From Deltaproteobacteria bacterium (lineage in GTDB: Bacteria > Myxococcota_A > Polyangia > Haliangiales > Haliangiaceae): a stretch of DNA of 64,000 bases. The DNA is taken from contig JAIOQA010000367.1 in NCBI GenBank assembly GCA_021413675.1, positions 1-64,000 on the forward strand, written 5' to 3'. The notes below the pieces were generated by a model that was not told where the DNA came from, did not search any database, and saw only the letters and a program-made list of their open reading frames with translations. Made by a program: the position numbers and the translations under genes. Below are positions 46,915-55,553 of this stretch, piece after piece. The first letter of the stretch is position 1; each line of letters begins with the position of its first letter.

Positions 46915-47286
46915 CTAGCGTCGCTCGCGCCGCTCTTCTTCCTGCGCGGTGCGGCGCGCCCACGGCACTGCCTCGAGGCGATCGAGCGGGATCGGCGCGC
47001 CGCTCTGCTCGCTGAGGCCGTAGGTGCCGGCGTCGATCTTTCCGAGCGCGTGCTCGACGTCGACGAGCCGGTCGGCGTCGAACGCGCGCAGCCGGAGCGC
47101 CGCATCCTGCTCGACCATCTTCTCCGCGACGTCGCCATCCTCGATCTCGCCATCGGCGCCGCCGCGCGCGCTCGCGCGCTGGGCATCGCGTGCGGCGATC
47201 AGCGCCTCGCGCTCGCGCACCAGGGCGTGGCGCAGTTTTGCGAGGTCGTCAGTCGACAATCCGGTGGCCTGTTTCCGATCGGTCAT
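46915..47286 (-). CDS. DksA/TraR-family protein lacking zinc-binding cysteines
   Basis: 123 residues from ATG 47286 with AGGAGGAGAC as ribosome site. Coiled-coil N-terminal region (LAKLRHALVREREALIAARD) and the C-terminal block KIDAGTYGLSEQSGAPIPLDRLEAVPWAR, which matches DksA's GTYGxCxxCGxxIxxxRLxAxP but with every zinc Cys replaced. DksA-type proteins bind the RNA polymerase secondary channel and adjust transcription in starvation; Cys-free paralogues are known in some bacteria. Sigma54-type promoter at 47309-47324. Convergent with the hydrolase operon. Confidence 0.88.
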   Translation of the reverse strand: MTDRKQATGLSTDDLAKLRHALVREREALIAARDAQRASARGGADGEIEDGDVAEKMVEQDAALRLRAFDADRLVDVEHALGKIDAGTYGLSEQSGAPIPLDRLEAVPWARRTAQEEERRERR

Positions 47287-47308
47287 GTCTCCTCCTGGTC
47301 TCACGCTG

Positions 47309-47324
47309 TGCAAGGGCTGCACCA
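47309..47324 (-). promoter_or_regulatory. Sigma54-type promoter, DksA-like gene
   Basis: Minus strand TGGTGCAGCCCTTGCA: TTGCA -12 element perfect, -24 element TGGTGC. The predicted start near 47298 places AGGAGG in a 12-base leader. Confidence 0.5.
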
Positions 47325-47339
47325 GACTATGCTCCATGC

Positions 47340-48677
47340 ATGGCACGCGGAAGCCCGACCGCCGCAGCGCTCACGCGCATCGCGAAGCAACTCGCGAAGG
47401 CGAAGCCGGCGCAGGTGTACGCGCGGCTGTACGACGGGTTCGTGACGCTCGCGGGTGCGGGCGAGGTCGAGGCGTGCGCGACGCTGCTGCGCTGGATGTA
47501 TGAGGGGCACGCGCTGCTTCCGGAATCGCCGCCGACCGCGCTCAGCACCGGCGTGATCGACGGGTTCTGTCTCGCGGCCGCGCTCGGCGACCGGACGCGT
47601 GGCTTGCCGGCGCGGCGAGCCGATGCGCCGAGCGGCGGCACGCTCGCGCAGCGCGCTCGGGCTGCCGAGCGATGGGTGCGCCGGGACCTCGTGATGAACG
47701 CGTCCTTGCGGGCGCCGCTGGTCAACGAGGACTGGCGCGCGCTGCCCGATCCGCCGCGCCGCGTCTACCAGTGGCAATGGATCCAGCAGCTCGCCGCGCC
47801 CGCGGCGGATGGCGCGCTGCCGGCGACGGAGGCGCTCGCGCTCGCCGAGCTCGAACCCTACATCGCCGACTGGCGCCGCGAGTGGCGCGGTGTCGGGAAC
47901 GGCGCGGAGCTGGTGCTCGCGATCGACCTGGCGGTCCGGCACGACCGGCGCGATCTCGTGCGGTCCTGGCTGGCGAGTCAGGGGCATCGATTCCACACGC
48001 CCGCGTTCCTCGTGGAGGAGGCGCTGTGTCTGCCCGCGATCGCGCGCGCGGTGGCGCGCGGTGAGCTGCGACTGGTCGACGGCCTCGACGCGGCCGCGGT
48101 CACGGCCGCGCTCGGCGCGTTCGAGATCGCCCTCGCGCGGTCAGCCGCCGCGGCCAGCGCGCCACCGAGGCGCGTGCCGAAGGTCCAGAAGCGCCGCGTG
48201 TGGTGCGAGTACAGCCAGTTCTATCTGGAGCCCGAGGTACCGGATCCCGCCGACACACGCGCGTACTTCCAGGATCGGCGAGAGAGTGAGCAGGGGATGT
48301 CGATCCTGCGGTCGCGGGTCGCGATCGGGACGCCGGGGGACACGGCGTACGTCGACATCGAGGCCAGTCTTGCCGCCGTCCCGCCGGACCCCGAAGGCGC
48401 CGTCCAGGTGGTCGCGTTCCCGCTGCGCGTCGACGGCCCGCTGTATCTGCGGAACGTCGCCCCCGGCGACGACACTGACCCGCTGATCGTTCCGCGTGGC
48501 ACGTACGATGTCCTCGCGTGCTTCTATCCGAAGACATCGACGCGCGCCTGGGCGCGAACGTCGTTGCGCGCGTTCCGCCTGGTCATGTCGTTTCTTCCGG
48601 AGGGCGCGGTCTCGGCGCCGCGCTGTGTTCGCCTGGAGTTCGGCACGCCGCCGGATACGGTGTTCGTCAACGCGTGA
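47340..48677 (+). CDS. Protein of unknown function
   Basis: 445 residues from ATG 47340. The N-terminal two-thirds is helical and Ala/Arg-rich with Trp-containing segments (QWQWIQQLAAP, DWRREWRG). The C-terminal third is a beta-rich domain (EYSQFYLEPEV, VQVVAFPLRVDGPLYLRN, GTYDVLACFYP) faintly like small competence/immunity-type beta domains, but I cannot assign a family. No signal peptide. Divergent from the DksA-like gene with only 53 bp between starts. Confidence 0.75.
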   Translation: MARGSPTAAALTRIAKQLAKAKPAQVYARLYDGFVTLAGAGEVEACATLLRWMYEGHALLPESPPTALSTGVIDGFCLAAALGDRTRGLPARRADAPSGGTLAQRARAAERWVRRDLVMNASLRAPLVNEDWRALPDPPRRVYQWQWIQQLAAPAADGALPATEALALAELEPYIADWRREWRGVGNGAELVLAIDLAVRHDRRDLVRSWLASQGHRFHTPAFLVEEALCLPAIARAVARGELRLVDGLDAAAVTAALGAFEIALARSAAAASAPPRRVPKVQKRRVWCEYSQFYLEPEVPDPADTRAYFQDRRESEQGMSILRSRVAIGTPGDTAYVDIEASLAAVPPDPEGAVQVVAFPLRVDGPLYLRNVAPGDDTDPLIVPRGTYDVLACFYPKTSTRAWARTSLRAFRLVMSFLPEGAVSAPRCVRLEFGTPPDTVFVNA

Positions 48678-49479
48678 ACGACGTGGCGTGACGTCGACTC
48701 TCGCTGCGGCCGCCCGCGCCGAGCTCGTCGACCAGCGCGCGCGGCGTGGCGCCGGCGATCGCGCGGAAGTCCTCGATGAGGTGCGATTGATCGTAGTAGC
48801 CGGCGGCGGCGGCGATGCGCGCCCAGTTCGCGGGGCGGTCCGCGCGCGCGGCGCGCAGCGCGCGATGGAAGCGCGCGAGTCGGCCGAACGCCTTGGGGCT
48901 CAGCCCGAAGGCGTCGCGAAAGACGCGGCGCAGGTGCCTCTCGCTCACGCCGAGATCGATGGCGACGTCGCTCACCGTGGCGCTCGCCAGCCGCGCGGCG
49001 GCCTCGCGCGCGAGGTCGGGGAGGGGAGCGCGCGGTCCGATCGACCGGAGGCGCTCGGCGATCGCGCGCTCGACGATCGCGACCGCCTCGATCGCGTCGC
49101 GCGCGGCGGCGAGCCGATCGAGGAGCCGTCGCGTGGCGGCGTCGCCCCACAGGTCCTCGAGCGCGATGATGCGCCCGGCGAGCGCCGAGGCGGGCGCGCC
49201 GAGCACCGCCTCGTGCGCGCCCAGGTGCAGCCGCGCGGTCACGGCCCGTTGCCCCGCGCGGATCACCTTGCGATGGGCGCGTTCGCGCGCGCCGAAGGCA
49301 TGGATGTCGAGACCGCGCGCGGCCGACGGTCCGAAGCGAACGACGAGCTGGATCTCGGGTCGCGGGATCGAGACCAGCGGCGCGTCGCGATCGAACTCGT
49401 CCACGAACAGCGCCGCCACCGCGGACGCGGTCATCGCGCCCGGCGCGATGCGATGCCGGCGAACGACGCTCCCTTGCAT
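48667..49479 (-). CDS. AraC-family transcriptional regulator
   Basis: 270 residues from ATG 49479. An N-terminal sensory region with IPRPEIQLVVRFGP and a C-terminal double helix-turn-helix (VSDVAIDLGVSERHLRRVFRDAFGLSPKAFGRLARF, then IAAAAGYYDQSHLIEDFRAI). The N-terminal half looks like the DUF6597-type domain common in such regulators. Divergent from the NAD-dependent epimerase gene at 49579, which it probably controls. Its 3' end overlaps the upstream unknown gene by 11 bp. Confidence 0.9.
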   Translation of the reverse strand: MQGSVVRRHRIAPGAMTASAVAALFVDEFDRDAPLVSIPRPEIQLVVRFGPSAARGLDIHAFGARERAHRKVIRAGQRAVTARLHLGAHEAVLGAPASALAGRIIALEDLWGDAATRRLLDRLAAARDAIEAVAIVERAIAERLRSIGPRAPLPDLAREAAARLASATVSDVAIDLGVSERHLRRVFRDAFGLSPKAFGRLARFHRALRAARADRPANWARIAAAAGYYDQSHLIEDFRAIAGATPRALVDELGAGGRSESRRHATSFTR

Positions 49480-49578
49480 CCCCTGATGATGACGGGGCGC
49501 GCCGATTCCACAAGGCTCGATCGGCGCGTGGCCGATTCTTCCAATTCGCGTCCGCCGCCGACCGCTACGGTGCCGACC

Positions 49579-50406
49579 ATGAAGATCCTCGTCACCGGAG
49601 CCACCGGAAAAGTCGGCAGTCGCCTCGCCCGGAGGCTCGCCCAGCGCGGCGATCACGTCTCCGCCCTGGTCCGCGATCCGGCGCGCGCCGCCGCCCTGCG
49701 CGAGCACGGCATCGGGCTCGTCCCCGGCGACCTGCTCGACGCGGGATCGCTCGCGGCCGCGGTGCGCGGCGTCGATGCCGTGGTCCACTGCGCCGCGTTC
49801 TTTCGCGGCGCGACCCCGGAGCAGGCGCACGCCGTGAACGACCTCGGCACGCAGCAGCTCGCCATCGCCGCGCGCGACGCCGCGGTGCGCCGCTTCGTCT
49901 TCACGAGCACCGGCCTGGTCTACGGCCCCACCGGCGGCCGCCTCGCGCGCGAAGATGATCCGTGCGCGCCGATCGCGGCCTACCCGGCGAGCAAGCTGGC
50001 CGCCGAGCGGTTCCTGCTCGGGCTCGAGGGCCTCGACGTGTACGTGCTGCGGCTGCCGTTCGTGTACGGCGATGGCGATGCGCACATCGCGGAGGTGGTT
50101 CCGATGATGCGCGGCTTCCCGCCGGGCCAGCGCATGTCACTCGGCCACCACGTCGACATCGCGCAGGCGGTCACGCGCCTGCTCGATGCGCACGCGCCCG
50201 CGCACCGGATCTACAACGTGGTCGACGACGAGGCGCCCGACGCGGCGACGCTGTTCGCGTCGGTGGGCGAGCCGCCGCCCGACGGCTCCGACGCCGAGCG
50301 CGCGCGGGCGTTCGAGGCCGTGCTCGACGGGCGGCGGATCCGCGAGGACCTCGGGTTCCGGCCGGTATTTCCCCGGCTCGCCGATGCGATCGCCGCCGGC
50401 GCGTAG
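49579..50406 (+). CDS. NAD(P)-dependent epimerase/dehydratase (extended SDR)
   Basis: 275 residues. Rossmann dinucleotide motif GATGKVGSRLARRL at the start, VDAVVHCAAFF, and catalytic Tyr and Lys in YPASKLAAERFL, as in extended short-chain dehydrogenases acting on nucleotide sugars or similar substrates. C-terminal region short. Divergent from an AraC regulator, and a second such pair follows at 50415-52248. Substrate unknown. Confidence 0.92.
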   Translation: MKILVTGATGKVGSRLARRLAQRGDHVSALVRDPARAAALREHGIGLVPGDLLDAGSLAAAVRGVDAVVHCAAFFRGATPEQAHAVNDLGTQQLAIAARDAAVRRFVFTSTGLVYGPTGGRLAREDDPCAPIAAYPASKLAAERFLLGLEGLDVYVLRLPFVYGDGDAHIAEVVPMMRGFPPGQRMSLGHHVDIAQAVTRLLDAHAPAHRIYNVVDDEAPDAATLFASVGEPPPDGSDAERARAFEAVLDGRRIREDLGFRPVFPRLADAIAAGA

Positions 50407-50414
50407 CCGGCGGG

Positions 50415-51239
50415 TCAGCGCGCGGCGCGCGCGAAGGCGCCGGGCGGGACGCCGAGGATGCGCTTGAAGTGGCGATGGAGCTGGCTCTGATCGTAGAAGC
50501 CGACGGCGGCGGCGACCTCGGCCTGGGGCACGCCGCGCACCAGCAGCGCCTGCGCGCGCGCGACGCGGCGATGCGTGACGTAGGCGTGCGGCGGGAGGCC
50601 GATCTGGTCGCGGAACGCGCGGCTCAGGTGAAACTTGTCGAGCCGAGCGTGGGCAGCGAGCGCGCCGAGCGTGACGATCTCGGTGAGGCGCTCGTCGAGC
50701 AGCGCGCGGGCGCGAGCGACGGCGGCGCTCGCGGTGATGGGTGGGCGCGCGCCGCGGGGCGGGCACGTGAGGTCGACGAACGCGGCGAGCGCGGCGCAGA
50801 CCGCGTCGTCGAGCGCGGCGGGGTCGCGGCGATCGCGGAGCAGTTGCCGGTGGAGCGCGGCGATCGGCCGGGCGCGCGGGTCGCGGCCATCGATCGCGTG
50901 CGCCTCGGGCGCCACCGCGGGGCGATCGAGCGCGGCCCGCGCCTCGTCGACGAGCGCGGCGTCGAACAGCACGACCTGGAACTCGGAGCGACCCTCGCGG
51001 GCGCGCTCGGCGTAGACCTCGCCCGGGACCTTCAGGCTGACCATGCCCGGCGCGCTCGACCAGCGGCCCTGGGTGCTCGACCACTCGGATCGGCCGGCGA
51101 GGTGCAAGGCGGTGGAGTAGCGCTCGGGGATCGCGCGGATCAGCGGGCCATCGCCCGCGAACCGCACGACCATGACGCCGGGCCATGGATCGCGCAGCTC
51201 GATCCGTCGGCGACCGCCTTGCGCGCGAGGGACGGGCAC
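50415..51239 (-). CDS. AraC-family transcriptional regulator (second pair)
   Basis: About 274 residues if started at GTG 51239; the frame is open to 51425, but that would cover the dyad operator at 51270-51316 and the divergent promoter region. N-terminal cupin-like sensory domain (SAPGMVSLKVPGEVY) and C-terminal HTH pair (EIVTLGALAAHARLDKFHLSRAFRDQIG, VGFYDQSQLHRHFKRILG). Divergent from the epimerase gene at 51364. The exact start is uncertain. Confidence 0.85.
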   Translation of the reverse strand: MPVPRAQGGRRRIELRDPWPGVMVVRFAGDGPLIRAIPERYSTALHLAGRSEWSSTQGRWSSAPGMVSLKVPGEVYAERAREGRSEFQVVLFDAALVDEARAALDRPAVAPEAHAIDGRDPRARPIAALHRQLLRDRRDPAALDDAVCAALAAFVDLTCPPRGARPPITASAAVARARALLDERLTEIVTLGALAAHARLDKFHLSRAFRDQIGLPPHAYVTHRRVARAQALLVRGVPQAEVAAAVGFYDQSQLHRHFKRILGVPPGAFARAAR

Positions 51240-51269
51240 CGCGGCAGTGTACGCGCCGGAACCGCGCTG

Positions 51270-51316
51270 CGCTTGGGCGTTCTTGGCAGCGAAATCTCGC
51301 CAAGTTCGCCCAAGCG
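51270..51316. promoter_or_regulatory. 47-bp dyad operator between AraC regulator and epimerase
   Basis: Outer arms CGCTTGGGCG (51270-51279) and CGCCCAAGCG (51307-51316) are perfect complements. Inner arms CTTGGC (51282-51287) and GCCAAG (51299-51304) also pair. Four CTTGG-type half-sites in symmetric order between two divergent genes suggest binding of a dimer or tetramer of the regulator. Confidence 0.7.
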
Positions 51317-51363
51317 AACCCGATGTCGATGGCGCACGGTGCGTTCTCACAAGGAGTCTTCCC

Positions 51364-52248
51364 ATGCGTGTCTTCGTCACCGGCGCGTCCGGTTGGGTCG
51401 GGTCTGCGGTCACGCGCGATCTCATCGCGGCCGGTCACTCCGTCCTCGGGCTCGCGCGATCCGAACCGTCAGCGGCCATCGTGGCTGCTGCGGGTGCCGA
51501 GGTGCACCGCGGCGCCCTCGACGATCTCGACAGCCTCGCGCGCGGCGCGGCCGCGTGCGAGGCCGTCATCCACACCGCGTTCATCCACGACTTCACCGCC
51601 TTCGCCGCGAACTGCGCGATCGATCGAGCGGCGATCGAGGCGATCGGCGCGGTGCTCGCTGGAACCGGACGACCGCTGATCGTCACGGCGGGCACCCTCG
51701 GGCTGCCGCGCGGGCGCCTCGGGACCGAAGACGATTTCGTGGCCGACGGGCTGCCGCGCAAGTCCGAGGAGGCCGCGCTGTCGCTGGTGGCGCGCGGGGT
51801 CCGCGCGATGGTGGTGCGGCTCGCGCCGTCGGTCCACGGCGACGGTGATCACGGATTCGTGCCGATCCTCATCCGCACCGCGCGCGAGCGCGGGTTCTCG
51901 ACCTACGTCGGCGATGGCGCGAATCGCTGGCCTGCGGTGCATCGCTTCGACGCCGCGCGGATCTACCGGCTCGCGCTCGAGCAGGGCACCGCCGGCGCGC
52001 GGTTCCACGGCGTGGCCGACCCTGGCATCCCGGTCCGCGCGATCGCGGAGGCGATCGGTCGCAGGCTGGGTGTGCCCGCGGTGTCGAAGACGCCCGAGGA
52101 GGCCAGCGCGATGCTCGGCTTCATCGGCCACGCGCTCGGGATGGACGCGCCGACCTCGAGCGCCCTCACGCAGGAGCGGCTGGGCTGGCGCCCGACCGGG
52201 CCGGGGCTGCTCGCGGACCTCGAGGGCGGTCGATACTTCGACGCGTGA
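51364..52248 (+). CDS. NAD-dependent epimerase (SDR, NmrA-like)
   Basis: 294 residues from ATG 51364 with AAGGAG upstream. Rossmann motif GASGWVGSAVTRDL, EAVIHTAFIHDF, and C-terminal GVADPGIPVRAIAEAIGRRLG. The usual YxxxK is not evident (LPRKSEEAAL occupies that position), so it may be a divergent, atypical SDR of the AraC-linked kind that binds NAD without classical catalysis. Partnered with the divergent AraC gene. Confidence 0.9.
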   Translation: MRVFVTGASGWVGSAVTRDLIAAGHSVLGLARSEPSAAIVAAAGAEVHRGALDDLDSLARGAAACEAVIHTAFIHDFTAFAANCAIDRAAIEAIGAVLAGTGRPLIVTAGTLGLPRGRLGTEDDFVADGLPRKSEEAALSLVARGVRAMVVRLAPSVHGDGDHGFVPILIRTARERGFSTYVGDGANRWPAVHRFDAARIYRLALEQGTAGARFHGVADPGIPVRAIAEAIGRRLGVPAVSKTPEEASAMLGFIGHALGMDAPTSSALTQERLGWRPTGPGLLADLEGGRYFDA

Positions 52249-52278
52249 GCGGGCCGGGCGTATGCTCGGCGGCCGAAC

Positions 52279-54132
52279 GTGGACCGCGCGCTGTTCGCCA
52301 GTCGACTCGAGGAGGTCACCGCATTCGCGGTCCGGTTCGCGCAGCGGTACGTCGTCGAGAAGCTCCCGGACGAGGTGCGCTTTCGCACCACGATCACCGC
52401 GCCGCAGCCGTGCCATCGGCCGGATATTCGCCTCATCCGGACGCTGCCTCGCCGGTACGACCTGCGCCGCCTGACGACGGCGCAGCTGCTCCACGTGCTC
52501 TGGTGGGAGGAGTGCGTGCCGATCTGGGTGAACGTCTCGGTCGGCGCGATCGAGGGCGACACGACGATCATCGACGTCACTGTGAGAAGCCACATCACGG
52601 CGAACGACGCGCTGCTCTATCACCAGCGGGAGAAGCGCCCACCGTTTCACGTGCTCGGCCCGCCACTGCCGCCGACATGGGACGCGGCTCCCGTGCGATT
52701 CAGCCTCTGGCGGCGCGTGATCGCGGACAGCCCGGCGCTGTACGAAGGCGCGATCGCGAACGCCGATCGCGTCGAGGACCTCACGCTGCGCGGTCGCTGG
52801 TGCGACGACGCCGCGCTCGCGCGCGCGTCGTCGTTCACCCGCGCGCGCGACCTGACGCTCGAGCACACCAGCGGCTGCGATGGCCTGGCGCGGCTGAACG
52901 CCGCGATGCCGTGGCTGCGGCTCTCGATCACCAGCGATGCCGATGTTCACCTCGGCCTCGCTGGCCTCACCTGGTTGCCTGGCCTCGAGTCCGTCGCGAT
53001 TACCGGCGACGCGCGGTCGATCGACGGGCTCGGCGCGCTGGCGGCGCTGCCTCGGCTCACTGACCTCACGCTGCGGGTCGCGGCGCTCGATGACCTCGTT
53101 CAGCTCGCCAGCGCACCATCGCTCACTCAGCTGGATCTGACCGGCGCGCGCGCGACCTCGCTCGCGCCGCTCGCTGGGCTCGTCGCGCTCGAGAACCTTT
53201 CCCTGGGCGGGACGCGGATCGCCGATGCCGAGCTCACGCACATCACGCGCCCGGGGCTCCAGTACCTCTCGCTCGAAGACACCGCGATCACCGATGCCGG
53301 CGTCGCGTGCCTCGCGCGGTGCGCCGACCTGCGATGCCTCGGGCTCGAGCGGACTGCGATCACCGACGCCTCACTGCCCGTGGTCGCCGCGCTGCCCGCG
53401 CTCGAGCGCGTCCGCGTCAGCGGCACGAGTGTCACTCGTGCCGCGGTCGCCGCGCTGAAGGAGCAGCGGCCGGCGCTGGAGGTGTTTCGCCGATCGCCTA
53501 CGAACGTCGGGCCTGCCGGTGTAATGATCCGCGGACCGCTGCGTCCTCCAGGAATGCACATGCACGAGCACCCCACGCCCGATGCCCCGCCGCCCGCGAT
53601 CGTCGAGGTCCTGGTCGCGAACCACCGAGAATTCCTGCGCTATGTCGAGCGCCGGGTCGGCGATCGCGCGACTGCCGAGGAGATCGTCCAGGAGGCGTTC
53701 GTGCGCAGCCTGGACCGCGGCGACGAGATCCGCGAGTCGGTGATCGGCTGGTTCTACCGGGTCCTGCGCAACGCGGTGATCGATCACCAGCGGCGGCAGG
53801 CGGTGGCGAACCGGCGGCTCGATGCGTTCGCGGCGGAGCTGGAGACCCAGCCCGAGGCCGACGAGGAGCTGACCCGGGTGGCCTGTCAGTGCGTGGCGCA
53901 GCTCGCGGACACGCTGAAGCCGGAGTACGCCGATGCGCTGCGGCGGATCGAGGTCGATGGCGTGGCGGTGAAGGACTACGCGGAGGCGACCGGCATCACC
54001 GCGAGCAACGCGGGCGTGCGGATCTTCCGCGCGCGCGAGGCGCTGCGAAAGCAGGTCGCGCGGGCGTGCGGCACCTGCGCGGATCACGGCTGCCTCGACT
54101 GTCACTGCGGATCGGCGCCGCACGCGGTGTAA
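52279..54132 (+). CDS. Leucine-rich-repeat protein in frame with an ECF sigma factor
   Basis: One uninterrupted frame of 617 codons (GTG start at 52279). Residues 1 to about 180 have no known domain. About 180-410 are leucine-rich repeats (LPGLESVAITGDARSIDGLG, ALENLSLGGTRIADAELTHI, GLQYLSLEDTAITDAGVACL, DLRCLGLERTAITDASL). After a linker, residues about 445-617 are a complete ECF sigma factor: region 2 (ERRVGDRATAEEIVQEAFVR), region 4 (KDYAEATGITASNAGVRIFRAREAL) and a Cys-rich tail. Either a true fusion or two genes in the same frame, the sigma factor starting internally at 53560. A TAATGA present in another frame at 53522 hints at a lost stop. Confidence 0.7.
   Translation: MDRALFASRLEEVTAFAVRFAQRYVVEKLPDEVRFRTTITAPQPCHRPDIRLIRTLPRRYDLRRLTTAQLLHVLWWEECVPIWVNVSVGAIEGDTTIIDVTVRSHITANDALLYHQREKRPPFHVLGPPLPPTWDAAPVRFSLWRRVIADSPALYEGAIANADRVEDLTLRGRWCDDAALARASSFTRARDLTLEHTSGCDGLARLNAAMPWLRLSITSDADVHLGLAGLTWLPGLESVAITGDARSIDGLGALAALPRLTDLTLRVAALDDLVQLASAPSLTQLDLTGARATSLAPLAGLVALENLSLGGTRIADAELTHITRPGLQYLSLEDTAITDAGVACLARCADLRCLGLERTAITDASLPVVAALPALERVRVSGTSVTRAAVAALKEQRPALEVFRRSPTNVGPAGVMIRGPLRPPGMHMHEHPTPDAPPPAIVEVLVANHREFLRYVERRVGDRATAEEIVQEAFVRSLDRGDEIRESVIGWFYRVLRNAVIDHQRRQAVANRRLDAFAAELETQPEADEELTRVACQCVAQLADTLKPEYADALRRIEVDGVAVKDYAEATGITASNAGVRIFRAREALRKQVARACGTCADHGCLDCHCGSAPHAV
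53560..54132 (+). CDS. ECF RNA polymerase sigma factor with Cys-rich C-terminal tail (internal start)
   Basis: If translated alone from ATG 53560 (AGGA six bases upstream; ATG 53554 also possible) this gives a 190-residue sigma factor, the normal ECF size. Region 2 EEIVQEAFVRSLDRGDEIRE and FYRVLRNAVIDHQRR, region 4 with LKPEYADALRRIEVDGVAVKDYA. The tail CGTCADHGCLDCHCG has five Cys and one His, plus CQC in the linker. Cys-rich tails that bind copper occur in CorE-type sigma factors of myxobacteria. With a multicopper oxidase gene 29 bp downstream, metal sensing is a reasonable inference. Confidence 0.75.
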   Translation: MHEHPTPDAPPPAIVEVLVANHREFLRYVERRVGDRATAEEIVQEAFVRSLDRGDEIRESVIGWFYRVLRNAVIDHQRRQAVANRRLDAFAAELETQPEADEELTRVACQCVAQLADTLKPEYADALRRIEVDGVAVKDYAEATGITASNAGVRIFRAREALRKQVARACGTCADHGCLDCHCGSAPHAV

Positions 54133-54161
54133 TGCCGTGGTGAGCGTCGCGTCGTCCGGGC

Positions 54162-55553
54162 ATGACGCCCAGCCACGCGCACCACGCTCACCACACCGCC
54201 CACGTCCACCGCGCCGTCGATCCCGGCGCCGCCACGGTCGATCTCGCGTCGCTGTACGCGATGCAGAGCGGCCCGACGCCGCCGCGCCTCATCCGCGCGC
54301 CGCGCGAGGTCCACGTCGAGCTCGACGCGCGGATCACCACCTGGAGCTACGCGCCGGGCCGCACGACCACCGCCTGGGGCTTCCAGGGCGCGGTGCCCGG
54401 CCCGGCGATCATCGCGCACGTCGGCGACACGCTGGTCGCGCACCTGGTGAACCACCTGCCGGAGCCGACGACCATCCACTGGCACGGGCTGCGCGTGCCG
54501 GCGGTGATGGACGGCACCGACGCGGTGCAGCCGCTGGTGCCGCCGGGCGGCCGGTTCGAGTACCGGTTCGCGCTGCCCGACGCGGGGACGTTCTGGTACC
54601 ACGCGCACGCCAACGAGACCGTGCAGATCGAGCGCGGGCTGTACGGCGCGCTGGTCGTGCTCGGGCCCGACGAGCCGGTGTTCGACGCCGACCGCGTGCT
54701 GGTGCTCGACGATCTCAAGGTCGACCGGCGCGGCGAGATCGCGCGGACCGCGCTGTTCGATCGCCACAGCGGCCGCGAGGGCGACGTGCTGCTCATCAAT
54801 GGCCAGGCGACACCGGAGCTGACGATCGCGGCGGGGCAGGTCGAGCGCTGGCGGCTCGTCAATGCGTGCAACGCGCGCTACGCGCGGCTGTCGCTGGGCG
54901 GCCGACCGTTCCGCGTGATCGGCGCCGACGGCGGGCTGCGCGACGCGGCGATCACGGTGACCGAGACGCTCCTGCCGCCGGGCGCGCGCGTCGAGCTGGC
55001 GGTCGGCCCGTTCGACGACGTCGGCGCGGCGATCGCGATCGAGTCGCTGCCGTACAAGCGCAGCGGGATGAAGCGGGCGCGGCGCGCGACCTGGGGCGCG
55101 CTGCGCGTCGGGCCGCGGCAGCCTTCGCGCGCGCTGCTGCCCGAGGTCCTCGCGACGATCACGCCGCTCATCACCGACGGCGACCTCACGCCGACCCGGA
55201 CGATCGAGCTGGGCGCGCGCATGACGCTGCACGGTCACGACTGGCTGGTGAACGGCGAGCTCCATCACCAGGACGAGCCGGTGAAGGTCGGCGAGCTCGA
55301 GGTCTGGGACGTGATCAACGACACCGGCCTCGATCACCCGTTCCACCTGCACGGGTTCTTCTTCCAGGTGGTCGCGATCGACGACGTCCCGACGGTGCCG
55401 CGCGCCTGGCACGACACCGTCAACGTCGTCGCGCGCGGCCGCGTGACCATCGCGTTCCGCGCCGACGATCGCCCGGGCGAGTGGATGTACCACTGCCACA
55501 TCCTCGAGCACCACGCGGCCGGGATGATGGGCCACTTCTCGGTGGTGCGCTGA
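54162..55553 (+). CDS. Multicopper oxidase
   Basis: 463 residues. All four copper-ligand blocks are present: HWHGLRVPAVMDG, FWYHAHAN, HPFHLHGFFF and MYHCHILEHHAAGM, giving type 1, 2 and 3 sites. It oxidises cuprous or ferrous ions or phenolics with oxygen. The N-terminus is His-rich (SHAHHAHHTAHVH) without an obvious Sec signal, which is unusual since these enzymes normally work outside the cytoplasm. It follows the ECF sigma gene by 29 bp and overlaps the next gene as TGATG. Confidence 0.95.
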   Translation: MTPSHAHHAHHTAHVHRAVDPGAATVDLASLYAMQSGPTPPRLIRAPREVHVELDARITTWSYAPGRTTTAWGFQGAVPGPAIIAHVGDTLVAHLVNHLPEPTTIHWHGLRVPAVMDGTDAVQPLVPPGGRFEYRFALPDAGTFWYHAHANETVQIERGLYGALVVLGPDEPVFDADRVLVLDDLKVDRRGEIARTALFDRHSGREGDVLLINGQATPELTIAAGQVERWRLVNACNARYARLSLGGRPFRVIGADGGLRDAAITVTETLLPPGARVELAVGPFDDVGAAIAIESLPYKRSGMKRARRATWGALRVGPRQPSRALLPEVLATITPLITDGDLTPTRTIELGARMTLHGHDWLVNGELHHQDEPVKVGELEVWDVINDTGLDHPFHLHGFFFQVVAIDDVPTVPRAWHDTVNVVARGRVTIAFRADDRPGEWMYHCHILEHHAAGMMGHFSVVR

